DNA of 64,000 nt from Monodelphis domestica (taxonomy: Eukaryota > Chordata > Mammalia > Didelphimorphia > Didelphidae), in NCBI RefSeq assembly GCF_027887165.1, contig NC_077228.1, positions 422,051,207 through 422,115,206 of the forward strand, given 5' to 3'. A model generated the notes under the pieces. That model worked only from the letters and a program-made list of their open reading frames with translations, ran no database searches and had not been told where the DNA came from. Of this stretch, positions 1 to 11,039 are shown piece after piece. A program made the translations under genes and the position numbers. Every line of letters begins with the position of its first letter. Position 1 is the stretch's first letter.

Positions 1-54
1 TTGCAAAGCATATATCTACATAATCTCAAGTACCAAAAAAAATTAATATTCCTA

Positions 55-190
55 TTTTGCAGATGAGGATTTGAAGCTCAGCTAGGTTAAATGAATGATT
101 TGCCCCAGGCATGCAGTTTGGAAGTGAAGGAAGTGTGATTTCCAGCCAAGTCTAACTTACTCCAAGTATTATCCACTACATCTGGCTAGA
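55..190 (-). repeat. MIR-family SINE relic
   Basis: Read on the minus strand this resembles the core and tRNA-like part of a CORE-SINE. On the plus strand one sees the usual order: a 'gatgagga' block, a 'gccc..gg' block, then 'cc..tccactac'. It is strongly diverged, so the ends are approximate. Confidence 0.5.
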
Positions 191-875
191 TACACAGTAA
201 AATATATTAATAAAATAAAATAATGAAATAAAGTTTCACTTTTCCTAATTTCAGACTGACCTGTACAGAAGATCGCTGGCCCCTCAGCTTCCTCTGTGGC
301 TGCTTTCATTTTAAGCTTTACCTTAATTAAGGCCAAAGAACCACAGATTTCCATTTGCATTCCTATTATTCAGCTTGGAATACCACTCAAAATGTGCATG
401 CTTAATGGTAATGATTAAAATAACGACTTCAAATTTTCTCTTTGTTCAATCTTTTCTTGTAATTTTTCAAAATAAAATCAGTGTTTCAAAGTGAATCAAA
501 GTTTCCCAAAGCTCATTTACTAGGTAGGGGCCCTTGTTCTTCTAACAGTCCACCTAGAGGTCATATAAAATCAAACTATCACTCCTTTAAAAAAAAAGTT
601 TATTCTATATAATATTTTAAGAGGCATTAAATTGAATTTAATAACATTAGAAATCCAGCTTAGAAGGTTCTAGTAACAGCCTGATTTTTTTTTGAGCAAG
701 GCAAGAATTTTGGGGCAGACGGACAGCTATTAATTTACTGGCAGTTTCTGGACAATGCATTTTCTTTGCCACTGACTTGCCAACCCTTTATTCATTTGGA
801 AAAATGCTTGTCATTCATTCTTTCTCATTCTACATCACCCCCTTATATTTAATGATTTTGTATATATTTATACAT
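191..875. other. Unassigned AT-rich intergenic DNA downstream of PLAGL1
   Basis: No gene or clear repeat is recognised apart from the segment at 488-573, which is shared with the PLAGL1 3' UTR. The only reading frame over 60 codons (169-360, minus) has no recognisable content. Confidence 0.5.
488..573. repeat. Copy 1 of an ~85-bp repeat shared with the PLAGL1 3' UTR
   Basis: This stretch matches 3030-3110 in the same orientation, sharing 'agtttccc', 'atttactaggtagg', 'gtccacctagagg' and 'catataaaa' in the same order and spacing. Family unknown. It could be an unrecognised dispersed repeat or a local duplication of UTR sequence. Confidence 0.7.
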
Positions 876-879
876 GTGC

Positions 880-1000
880 CTATCTCTCCCATTTGAATGA
901 AAAGCTCTTGCAAATAGGAATTCTTTTGTTCTTTGTACTTGTATGCACTTTGTCTAGTATTTAGTAAGCACTTCTCCATTAATACTTGCTGAATGAAAAA
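880..1000 (+). repeat. L2 LINE 3'-end relic
   Basis: The order matches the L2 3' terminus: a 'gaatgaaaagctcttg' block, a 'ttctttgtacttgtatgcactt' block, 'agtatttagtaagcactt' and a 'taatacttgctgaatgaa' terminus. It is diverged; the assignment rests on remembered consensus. Confidence 0.5.
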
Positions 1001-1876
1001 TCAAACCATTTTGTCCCATCCAACCTAAAGGATTCCACCTTCCATGCCATAGTATTTAACAAATCTTTAATTCAAAGTAAAACAAACCCATCTTATTTTG
1101 TGTAGATATATTATTATGTACTATTAACTACATTTTGAAAAAAACACTGTGGACTAATTGGGGAAAACCACTTGCCCCTTTTATAGACCATGTAGGTTAA
1201 TGGGGACTAATTTCTATGTGAACCAACAGAAAATTGAGCTAAGCCCAATAAAAAATAGCTATCTACCTTTCTTAAAAGGAAGGAAGTTGCTAATGAGGAA
1301 TAAAAAGCAGCCAGGAAAAATTACATATAATTGCCTTAAAAAAAAAACCCTATTTTACTCCACTGCTTTTAAAGGGTAGTTAAAAAAAAAAAAAAACCTC
1401 CAACAGTGTGTAACTGAAGTTTTCTTGAGCTTGTTCTGTTAATTGAGGGCATAGTCTCCATCTAATGAGGAATAACATTTTACTCCTCAGTCAGATTGTA
1501 TTTCTAACTCCTCCCTTCTGCCTTGGTTTTTCAAATACTTGCTTTCTGCCACTAGGGGGAGAATGACCCTCTCTATAATGACTCCTTTGGCTATGGCAAC
1601 CCTTGAAACAAAAAACACAAGCCCATCATTATTTTTCTTGAACTCCGTGTCTGCTCGATAAAGCAATCTTAATAGACCTACGAAGAACTTGTTATTATTA
1701 TTACTGATAATGCTAAGCCATGCTAGAATAATGGGAAATGGCACTTCTCAAATAACTTTTCAATTATGATTATCTGTAAATTATGAACACAACCCAGAAA
1801 CAAAATTTTAGATGATATTGTAAACAGCATTTAAAAAGTAGTCTACACCTAGAAAGATTACTGTGTCTTCTGGGAG
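1001..1876. other. Unassigned AT-rich DNA
   Basis: No gene or repeat family recognised. It contains an A-run near 1381-1396. The short reading frames here (for example 1158-1379 plus and 1487-1744 minus) show no domain or composition of a real protein. Confidence 0.5.
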
Positions 1877-1907
1877 ACACACACACACGCACACACACAC
1901 ACACACA
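1877..1907. repeat. (CA)n microsatellite
   Basis: About 15 CA units with one CG interruption near 1889, followed by an AT-rich tract to about 1960. Confidence 0.95.
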
Positions 1908-2014
1908 ATTTATATAATTCATACATATGAATATAATTTATATTTATATAGAGAGAACCACCTAGAAGGAATTATGGCATTTTATATTTATTAAATCGAT
2001 AGTATTCTGTAATT

Positions 2015-2110
2015 TCAGAGATTATTTTGTTCAACTTTTTCATTTTTCAGATGAAACTGAGGCTGAAAATAAGTTATTTTTCCTACATCCCTCAGAAAGA
2101 CCTTCATTCC
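2015..2110 (-). repeat. MIR-family SINE fragment
   Basis: The plus strand shows 'tttttcagatgaaactgagg', the reverse complement of the conserved CORE-SINE block. Only the core part is visible. Confidence 0.45.
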
Positions 2111-2845
2111 TAAGCTGGGGATCCTTTGCTACCCTTTTATTTTTAAGTATATTTATTGTACACTTTTGGTATATCTAAAATAAAAATATAAAGATAACCA
2201 TTTCAGAAACAAGAAGAACCTACCTAAATTCAAATGAAGTACAAATCAATAAATTCAAAGCAGAATTTCTCCTTCGAATTAAATAACTTAATCTCTTTTT
2301 TTTGGTAAAAATAAAATTACTGTTTTCCTTCTTTAATTTGGACATGAGGTTCAAAGAATACTATTTCAAAGGTCAACTTAAATGAATAAATTATATCTAG
2401 AAAAAGTGCAAAGAAGGATGAGTAAAGACCAGTAACATGACTTCAAATAAATGTATTTTTTCAAGAAGTGAAAAATATTGCATTTATTATGTGTTGAAAA
2501 ACAGCATTTAGGATCCTAAGTACAATAATATTTAAAGCCCAACTTTATCAAATAAAGAACTTGAACAAGGGGTTTTGAGACAAAGCAATCTCATACTCCT
2601 ACTGAAATAATAATAATTCTTCAAATCAGCAAATGTCTTTCTTTATTGGCCTGTGCATTATTTGCACACATTGGAAGTTCTAACCAAGAACCAATCCATA
2701 GGGACTTTTCCTACTGAATCATTTAGATGTTTAAGAGAAACTAGGGGAGTCAGCAAAACATCCTCACCACTCTGAAGATGGAAACTACATAAAAATATGT
2801 TTTTAAAACAAAGAACTTTCTATAAGAAGCTGGTTGGTTTTTTTT
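2111..2845. other. Unassigned AT-rich DNA beyond the PLAGL1 3' end
   Basis: No gene or repeat family is recognised. It lies just downstream of the predicted polyadenylation site on the minus strand. Confidence 0.5.
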
Positions 2846-2856
2846 TTTGTAAGACT

Positions 2857-2862
2857 TTTATT
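2857..2862 (-). promoter_or_regulatory. Candidate PLAGL1 polyadenylation signal (AATAAA)
   Basis: Reading minus, AATAAA is followed by 'agtcttac' and a genomic A-run (plus-strand T-run near 2840-2850), then a T/G-rich stretch. It lies about 600 nt after the stop. Alternatives are at 3048, 2983 and 2977. Confidence 0.45.
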
Positions 2863-3029
2863 TGACTATGGCAGTAGTAACTAAACTATTTCCAACCCTG
2901 AAGACAGAAAAATCCCTGAACTGCTGAAGTAGACTGAAGTTCACAGCCTCCTTAAATTTTATCCCCATAAAGGTATTTTATTTTTATTAAAAGAAAGAAA
3001 AAGAAACATTATATCTTCTCAACTTGAAG

Positions 3030-3110
3030 AAATGAAGTTTCCCGAAGTTTATTTACTAGGTAGGGCCCTTATTCATCTAGTGGTCCACCTAGAGGCCATA
3101 TAAAAATGGT
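3030..3110. repeat. Copy 2 of the ~85-bp repeat, inside the PLAGL1 3' UTR
   Basis: Same-orientation partner of 488-573, roughly 80% identical by eye. Being within a transcribed UTR, it would be carried in the mRNA. Confidence 0.7.
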
Positions 3111-3458
3111 CACTGTGTGTATACTGTTTTTTACTATGATGCATGGCTTGAAGTTAATTTCCACTTGGCCCGACGTACCTATATAGCAGCCCTCGTTTTG
3201 TATGCCTGTTATGGCAGTATTTGCAGTTCCACTATAGAATACTCACTCATATAAAATTTGGTACAAAGCATGAACACTCATGGCAGATTGGCACAATACA
3301 TGCAGTTGGTGATTTTGCACACGTGTCTTTTTCCAGACGTCATGATGTGAAGCCAGTCACCCAAGGCAGACAACCCTAGTTTCCATAATCTCTTGGTGGC
3401 TGGGCTGGCCTGCTTGCAAAGTTTTCTCCGACAGAAAAGTACTAGTCTAAAATGGAAG

Positions 3459-4728
3459 TCATCTGAACGCATGGTGGAAATGAGGCAGTATGGTAGAGCT
3501 GGGGCTGGCAGGGAAAGTATGAGGAATGTGAGGAATATGGAGCTGATTGAGCGTCAGGCTGCCCATAGCGAGCTGCGGTTCTTGCTGCTGAGGCCCGAGA
3601 CGGCTTAGTCTGTGGGGGAGCGACTCCCTGGGTCCCAGGCTCATGGCGCTGTTCCCATGGACATTTTGGGTGAGAGAGGGAGGCAGCTGCCAAAGCCCCA
3701 GGAAGTGAGAGAGATCCAAAGAGGCGGGCGAGGCTGCAGCTCGGTTCATGACCTCGGGCATCGCCATTTCCTTGTTGATGTTTAATCTGTCCACAATGCC
3801 CTTCGACAGATCGAGGTCGGGGCTGCCCCTGGCGGCTGAGTGAGGCTCTTGTAAAACCAGTTCCTCTAGGAGGTTCATGTTGCAGAATCCCTTTGAGGCT
3901 GTTTTGAGGGGCAGATTTTTGGGGTGGGGGAGCGGCGAGTATGAGGTAGAGCCTGGATCATATTCCGGGGGTTGAAGACTACAAGGAGGTGACTCTGGAG
4001 ACCCCGATGGCTGAATGGCTGCTAGAGCCTCTGGAAGTGGGTGGGAGTGCCTCAGGCCCTGCTCGTAGGGCCCAGATGGGGGGTTCTGGCCCTCTGCCGG
4101 CAGGCCACTCCCCAGCCCATTCTGGCCACAGACACCTAGCGAGAAAGGAGTCGGCGCAGCAGTGGCAGCCCCTTCGTGGAGCTGAAATGGTGGAGAATGT
4201 GGATCGCGGGAGCTCAGCAGGTCGCCGTTTTGTAGCCGGTCTTTCATCAGCTCCTGGGAGTGCGTTTTCTTGGTGTGCCGAGTGAGGTGGTCCTTCCGGC
4301 CAAATCGCTGGGCGCAGAACTGGCACAGGAAGTCTTTGCAACCCGTGTGCACCACCAGGTGGCGCCGAACGTCCTTTCGGGTATAGAAGCACCTCTCGCA
4401 GTGGTCACACTGATGCTTCTTCTCCTTGGCTCCGGGAGGCGGCTTCCCCCCTGCGTGGGCTTTGAGATGATCCAGCAGCACCTCGGTGCTCCCCAGCTCT
4501 AGGGCGCAAACTCTGCATGTCAGGTCGCCGCTGCTGGCCGCGTGAAGGGCCAAGTGCCTCTTGTAGCCAAGCTTGGTGTTGTACTTCTTTCCACACTCAT
4601 CACACCCGAAGGCCATCTTGTTGGGGTCATGAGTCTGGAGATGGTTCTTGAGGTGATCTTTCCGGTGGAACGTCTTTTCACAGTGCACACACTGATGGGA
4701 CTTCTGCGGGGAATGGGTGGCCATGTGC
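3459..4728 (-). CDS. PLAGL1: PLAGL1 (ZAC1) zinc-finger transcription factor, terminal coding exon
   Basis: PLAGL1 is a nuclear, sequence-specific C2H2 zinc-finger factor of the PLAG family; known roles are growth control, apoptosis and an imprinted gene network in eutherians. This exon encodes residues 51-473 of the 473-residue spliced protein (human is about 463). It supplies both zinc-binding histidines of finger 2 (H52, H56) and fingers 3-7: C64/C67/H80/H84, C93/C96/H109/H113, C122/C125/H138/H142, C158/C161/H174/H178 and C186/C189/H202/H207. The finger 6-7 linker TGCKD and the '[18 protein letters not shown]' finger 5 are typical of PLAGL1 rather than PLAG1. The C-terminal part is Pro/Ser/Leu-rich, has an SLDLS motif and ends in the family-typical HFHHAFR. 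The splice acceptor is the AG at 4730-4729 after a pyrimidine-rich tract. An open frame continues upstream to an ATG at 4763, but those 12 codons are intronic. The stop is TGA at 3461-3459. The exon is far more GC-rich than its flanks. Confidence 0.97.
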
Positions 4729-4779
4729 CTGGGAGGAAAAATAAATGCACTATGAATTTCCAAGGATTCTGAATCGAGG

Positions 4780-5335
4780 AAGGTGCTATTGATTTAAGAG
4801 AGAACCACACAATATCATTTCATGTTTATAAAGTGCTCAGTATAGAAGAATATACTGAGTTTTACACTGGTCCAAGGTTAGTAATTATGGACAAGTCTAT
4901 GAAAGATGTAATCATTCAAGGTCTCTGAATCTAATTTATTTGTATATCCTATCAGCAGTTGTGTCCTGGAGGTGTGAAAGGCTAATTAGGAAATTCCCAA
5001 TTTATACATGTAGCCCAACTTGTTTTAGAATGCTACTAATCTGGTTTTCTTGGAAAAATCTGTATAAACTGATAAAAACCAACATACAAATTATTTTAAA
5101 AGAAAAAGACCCCACTGATACTGGTTGGGAGGATGGGATAGATCGAAAATATAAGTCTGTGTTAAAGGTTTCGCCCTAGGAAGTATGTACAATATATACA
5201 AGAAAACAATAAAGAAAGAATTTCTTGCAAGATAACAAGGAGGTTGTGTAGAAACTCAACTACCATATTTACCTGAAAACAAATGAAAATGTACAAATAA
5301 ATTAAAAAGAATAATACCTAAAATGCAGAAGGAAA
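4780..5335. other. Unassigned intronic DNA
   Basis: AT-rich sequence with no recognised gene or repeat. The 79-codon frame at 4940-5179 has no recognisable content. Confidence 0.5.
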
Positions 5336-5339
5336 TGTT

Positions 5340-6900
5340 GACAGAGAAATCTTGGCAGGGGAAAAAAAAACAGAAGAAAGACTGAAGAAGTGATTAAGCA
5401 ATTGGAATCCCAGAAAATAAAATGGAATAACTACAAGAATCTGGAAAGGAGTTGAAAGATCTAATTAAAAGTAAAAAGAAGAGATAACTCTAGTAATAAA
5501 GCTAGAGCTCTTCATGAAACACTTAAAAAGTAAATTGGTAGCTTAGAACTGAAGTTGGAAAACCTCATTAAAATAGTGTACATTCAAAACGGTGGAAATG
5601 TATCAAAAAACTTCAGAGATATAAGAATTGTTTAAGCAAGGTCAAAAGAAAGCAAAATTGAAAGAATGGGAGCTATCCAAAATCAAAAGCAATTATTGAA
5701 AAATAGAATTTGAACTTGAAGAATCTAAGAATCATTGACCTCACCAAAAAGCCATGATAAAACAAAGGAAATCCATCACATTTTGGAAACAATAATATAA
5801 AATTGCTTAGAAACACCAGAACCAAGAGAAAAACTGAAGTTTAAAAGAATCCACAGGTTACAACTTGTTAGATTGGAATCTGAGGTTTTATTCAAACAGA
5901 AATGTGGCTGCCACTCTCTGGATCTCCAAAATCAAAGAGAAAATATTACATACAAGCATCTAGGAAGAAATACATTATACAGAAGCTTCAGTTACAATCA
6001 CCCAGGTCTACTCACTATTAATGAAAAATGAAAGTAAAAGTTAGAATGTAATATATCAAAAAATAAAAGAAAATGGTTAGCACCAAAGAATAGCAACCTA
6101 AAATGCTGATAATTGATAAAAAAATAAAGTTAATCTTATAGGAAAAAATGAATCTTCATCGAATTGGTGGCTTGGCAAATCTTTCTTTTGAGAAAATTAG
6201 AGTTGAGCAGTATTTGAAATACAAATGCAGAGAACAAATTTATGAAAGGTACTAGCTGGTCATATAGTGCTCACATTTTGAAAAGGAGGAGGGAAAAACA
6301 ACCAGTGATCCTTGGAATTTTTTATCTTGAGAAAGAGTCATTGAGGAAACAAAGAGAAGCAAGCTTTGAGTTTAGTATTCAAAAAATATAGTAGATAAGG
6401 GGCAAAAAGAAGGGGACAGAAGTGATGGAAGGAAAGAAGAAATAAGAGAAATTTTAATGGAGGAAACATGGATGAAAATGATTTATGTACAGAGGTGAAA
6501 ATAACAGAAAGCATCTTAAGAACTATATTCATATGAGACAAGTAAAGAGAAAGGTTAAAAAAAAGATTACAGTAAAACAGGCTGAATTAAGACAGGGGAA
6601 GGAAGGCTATTGACATTTTCTCCCCTCAAATTGGTGTTAATTTTCTCAAAATATAGAATTAAAGAAAGGACTGATTCAAAGAAAACAATTAACAGGGAGA
6701 GCTAATTTTTAAGGGATGAGGTACAGGAATCCATGACTTGAGAAGAGTTAGGGCACAGACAGTATCAGGATATACTAAAATGAAATACAGGTACCTAGAA
6801 CAGATTTCTTCCCATCACTACTGCTCCCCCCTTAAAAACAAAACAAAACAAAAAACCCTATAATATTTGACAGGTAAAACCAATTTAATTATAAACTGAA
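5340..6900 (+). repeat. Degenerate L1/HAL1 ORF1-like relic
   Basis: The A-rich plus strand resembles an L1 ORF1 region. It begins with a lysine/glutamate-rich coiled-coil-like stretch (5340-5700), then 'ctaagaatcattgacctcac' near 5725, which parallels 'ttaagaatcattggtctaac' of the better preserved half-L1 at 60905, then a 'tccacaggtta' block and a segment at 5930-6000 parallel to 61110-61200. No open frame survives. The 3' end is uncertain. Confidence 0.5.
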
Positions 6901-6973
6901 CATAAAGGAGATGAGCGTTCTCATTTTCTCATAAAATGAACAGAGTAACAGAAGGGATCTGAAATCAAAACTC

Positions 6974-6990
6974 AATATTATATATATGCA

Positions 6991-7021
<31 letters not shown>
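6974..7021. repeat. (AT)n microsatellite
   Basis: Alternating AT tract interrupted by 'gcatgc' near 6988-6994. Confidence 0.95.
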
Positions 7022-7022
<1 letters not shown>

Positions 7023-7444
7023 CTCAGAGATATATCTTATGTAACATACTTAGAACAGAATGGTATACAGTATAAAAATTAAGGATTGGAATATATTTTG
7101 TCTAAGATGAATGCAAAAAAAGCAGACAGGACAAGATCTCAAACCAGAGAATTAAAAAAAAATGTTAGCAACTAGATATACATATAAAAAAAGGAACACC
7201 CAGGGAAATTACATTTTGTTTACAGGTAGCATAGTTAATAAAATAAAAATAAGTAAATCCTAGATCATATTCCAAAAGTCAGGGGGCTTTCTGCTTAAGA
7301 GTGGAAGAGGTTTGAAAGTAGTCAGGCTCCTCCTATATCAACGAACATGAAAAAGACAAAAAAAATTCAATATGAGAAAAGAGAGTGGTAATAACCAAAA
7401 AAGCTATTTTGATCTGAAACTTCATTTAGGGAGGTATGGGATCT
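7022..7444. other. Unassigned A-rich intronic DNA
   Basis: No gene and no confidently recognised repeat. Confidence 0.45.
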
Positions 7445-7673
7445 AGCAAAGGAAAGAGATAGTCCCACTATATTCTATTCTGGTCAGACTTCATCTGCAA
7501 GTATTATTCAGGACTGTATTTTTAAAAGAACACTAGCAAGTTGAATAACAGATGTAACAAGGTAACAAAGATGGCAAAGGACATCAAAATAATTCTTTAT
7601 GGGTATCCTAAAAAGGTACTGGACATGTTTACCCCCAAAAAAGAGAAGACTTGGGGGCTGACTTCAAATATCT
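7445..7673 (+). repeat. L3/CR1 LINE relic, 5' part, interrupted by an LTR element
   Basis: The block near 7480 ('tctggtcagacttcatctg', then 'gtattattcaggactgtatt') matches the conserved 3' part of CR1/L3 LINEs. The relic stops at the ATCT duplicated by the LTR element and resumes at 11354. Confidence 0.7.
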
Positions 7674-8039
7674 TGTAAAAATGGAGATTTGAACCCCAGA
7701 CTTCAATTCCCAGGAGTCCTTGGTAGCTCCCAGAGTTTCCCATAATCTCAGGTGAGGTCATCACCTGGGCCGTGAGGAGAGAGGGGCTTTTACATGGACT
7801 CCGCTGCCTTCTCACTCTCTCTTCCTGCTTGCGCTTCCAGAGACACACATCTCTCTCTGGGCTTCCGCGTCTGGGCACACACGGCTCTACCAGGTAGAAT
7901 GTAGAGTGAGTGATTGTGAATGGGCTCTCTGGGCCTAGACACATGCTTTCTTATTTTGTATTTTCTTTCATTCTTAATCTTTAATAAACCTCATAAAAAT
8001 ATAATACTTCTAGCAGAGAAACCAATTTTAACTGCTACA
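7674..8039 (+). repeat. 5' LTR
   Basis: It begins TGTAAAAATGG and ends GCTACA. AATAAA lies at 7983-7988, leaving a short U5. It is nearly identical to the 3' LTR except for an extra block of about 56 bp (about 7846-7901) and scattered substitutions. In the last ~125 bp only two differences are seen. Confidence 0.92.
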
Positions 8040-11039
8040 GTTATGGCTTACCATGTCGGAAAGACAAAATACCCTCAATCTTCTGATTCTTTTCTCTACT
8101 GTTACTAAGTTCAGCTTTTCATAGCTACTGCCTAGAATTTTTTTTAAGCCACGTTTCTCTGGCCAAGGTTTTTTACCCTTGCAAAGCTGTTGCTGATTCA
8201 GCTCGTTCCAGCCATTAGATAGTTCACAGGCTCCCAGCTCCCGGCTCTGCCTGCCTATGTTCCTGCCTACAGCCATCCACTCCAGACCTGTTTGCTATTT
8301 GACCTGGATCACTGCTCACCTGGCCCTAGCCCCAGCCCGCCCTGCTGCCTGCAATCTGGACCCAGATGAACCACTTGGCCCAGCAATTCTGACTCATCGC
8401 CCCAGGCCCAGGACTCATTTCTATCAGCTGGCAAAAAAAAGGGGGGAAATTTTCCCTTAGACTATGATTAGCCTCCACGTGGACTGGGGGCAGAGGATCA
8501 CAGGAGGGGAGAAAGAAAGGGAAAGAAGGTAGAGGCTTTTCCAAACAGGAACTTGAAGCATGGCTACTTTAAGAGGATATCTTTTCACTGCATTGATCCT
8601 TTTCTTTACTTCACATGAGATTCAGGGAAAAAAATTCAGCTCCCTGCAACTCTTTAGCCAGCTTTGGGGAGGCAGCTGGGTGGCTCAGTGCATTGAGAGC
8701 CAGGCCTAGAGATGGAAGGTCCTCAGTTGAAATCTGGCCTCAGATACTTCCCAGCTCTGTGGCCCTGGACAGATTATTTAACCCCCATTGCCTACCCATT
8801 ACCAATCTCCTGCCTTCTGATAATAGGCATCTAAATGGATAATTAAAAAAAAAAAACATACCCAAGGAACTTTAAAAAGACTGGAGGTTATATTTTTAAG
8901 GCATTTCAGACTCCAGTTTTATAAAAATCTCTGTATTTCTATTGCATTTTGCTGATTGTTTTGTTTAAGATTTAACTTTGTGATTTTAAGTTCATACATT
9001 ACTGCATTCCATACTATACTGTTACACTGAATCATTTTAATGTACTGGGTTTTAACTACTGTTAAATTCTGTTGCTTTTCCCCTATATCCATGCTGAACG
9101 AACATTGAGTAGGCTCATATAAAAATAGCTTTTCTAGTTTTGACTTTGTAAATTGTCACAGAGAGGATAGATGGACTCCATCATAAAATTGCTATAACAA
9201 CCTTTGGAAAATTTAATGAGCTAAATATCTCAAATTGATTTTAAGGGTTCTTTAGACATGATTTTTAGACTTTTTCTTAACAATCTCTGGTCATTTTTGC
9301 CTGCCCCTAACACAAGGTGCAAGGCCCATTCTAGTAGCTGAAGTAAAATACAATTATAACTCCCAAACTTCCCACATTTCTAAAAATGTGAATGGAAGTT
9401 GGGCAGTTAATCTCGGGGCATTTGAACCCCTAAAAAGCCTCCAAAAAGGAGCACTTCTCACTTATAACTCTTCAGCTCACTACTTAACTTCCACCAGAAT
9501 GATATCTAGATTTCTTGATGATGTTCTAAATAAGTTTTACTTTGTTTAAAAATATGTTTACCAAGGTTGAAATATTTGCTATGTCTGTAAAAACTTGTGA
9601 CAAGTATCCATTTTCTTTAAATGCCAGACAACAACTTGTGTAAAAATTATAGTGTGTTGTTTTTTGCTATTGTAATTAACTGGACTATTGAGAATTTTGG
9701 GGATATTGATACTACCTATTTGTACTACTGTTCTTTATTAAAAAAAAAATTTGTGAAATTCATAGTGGATCATGGCCAGATATGAAGGGGAAATGGATCT
9801 CATTTTTAGTGAGAAAGCCTTGCATTCTATATTTTCTTAGCTGACATAGTGTGTCAATGATTATAAGCTATATTTTTGAATTTTTTAAAACCCTTATATT
9901 TTTCTTGCAAGTGCAACATACTATTTCAGTCTTATTTTTTCCTCTCCTTTTTATATTTAAAGCACATGTCACCAGCATTGAGATTTTCCTTAACTTTTTT
10001 GATTTTGCAGTAATATAAGTTTAAGATATATTTGCTATAATGTCAATGCATACCCCAAAAGCTTGAGACTATAAAAATGATGCCACTAATTGTTTAACAA
10101 AATTATGGGACTTTACTTAATAATTATGTCTGATTCCAGGACAAGATATACACAAAAGAGTCATTGCATAGGACCAAAGATAAACCAATCCAGGACGGAT
10201 TGATGCACTTCCAAGCCAATACAAAGGACTTGAATCTATTGTGAAGACTCTTGGTTGCTATGTTTAACATTTGTTAAGTCATAGGCCTTCCTTGTGTCCA
10301 CACTCACTCTGAAAATACAGAGGAGTATCCCCAAACTTGGCTCCTACTATCTGGTCCCTTTTCTGTCTTTCTAGTGTGGCAAACTTTCTGTAGTCCTGGC
10401 TACTGACTGGGTAAATGCTTACTTGCTTAGATCATTTTGATTGGGCCCTGATTCAAGGACCTGTTATAGATTTATTTTTCCTTTACTTGGAATTTTTACA
10501 CATAAGACTTTGATAGTCTATATTTTCATCCAGAAATGATCTTTTTCATTTGGATTTTTCTGATGTCTTTTTAATTTCTCTGACCAATTGATTCATATAC
10601 CTCATACCTCAGCCATGCATCCCTAAGTGATCCTGTGTTTTTTCAATCACCCTCTTCACGGGGAAATGTAAAAAATATTATTATTTTAAATTGAAAAGTT
10701 TAAATTCCTTTTAAGAAGAATTTTAGGTAAAGAAAGATGATACCTCTCCGGATCCAGAAACTGAACTGTTGGGGAAGATACCATGAAGAAGTCTCCAGAC
10801 CACAAGTTGCACAAGAAGATCAAAATTGAACTTTGGGTGTGGTTGATTGAACATTTATTTGTATCTATACTTTCATGTCAAAGGGGATTTCCCCCTAACT
10901 GGCTTTTTGTCAATGCATCCAGCAATTATTGGTTTTGTTCTTTTTTCCTCTTATCCTCAAATTATTGTAATCTTTAAATTGATTATGTTTTCATGATCCT
11001 TTGGGAAAAACCTTTTTCCTAGAGGATCATATGATGAAA
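8040..11039 (+). mobile_element. Internal region of the LTR element, no coding capacity
   Basis: A TGG four bases after the LTR (8044-8046) could begin a tRNA primer-binding site, but the tRNA could not be identified. The 8160-8560 portion is relatively GC-rich, the remainder AT-rich. A SINE interrupts it at 8667-8856. No purine tract is clear before the 3' LTR. Frames of 60-82 codons (for example 8028-8276 minus, 8257-8460 plus) resemble no known retroviral domain. Confidence 0.8.
8667..8856 (+). mobile_element. tRNA-derived marsupial SINE (SINE1-type)
   Basis: It starts with 'ggaggcagctgggtggctca', continues through a 'gagagccaggcctagagatgg' block and ends in an A-tail near 8843-8855. It is inserted in the LTR element's internal region, so it is younger than that element. 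A clear target duplication was not found. Confidence 0.88.

Larger units (their letters stand above)
2846..3458 (-). other. PLAGL1: Predicted 3' UTR of PLAGL1
   Basis: This follows the stop codon at 3461-3459 on the minus strand. The end is placed by the AATAAA signal at 2862-2857 and the following run near 2850-2838. Four AATAAA hexamers occur on the minus strand in this interval (3053-3048, 2988-2983, 2982-2977, 2862-2857), so the real UTR may be shorter or have several ends. It includes one copy of an ~85-bp repeat also found at 488-573. Confidence 0.5.

Noticed and set aside
2977..3053. AATAAA hexamers at 3053-3048, 2988-2983 and 2982-2977 (minus) as the main PLAGL1 polyadenylation signal
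   Set aside because: They remain possible alternative sites, but the hexamer at 2862-2857 has the better downstream arrangement. Only 3'-end sequencing can decide.
4729..4763. Extending the PLAGL1 reading frame upstream to an ATG at 4763
   Set aside because: Those codons are intronic: a canonical acceptor AG lies at 4730-4729, the upstream residues do not match the family, and the true start is in the exon at 21612.
3393..4772. Reading frames on the plus strand and other minus frames across the PLAGL1 exon
   Set aside because: They are shadows of a GC-rich zinc-finger coding exon; none shows domain content.
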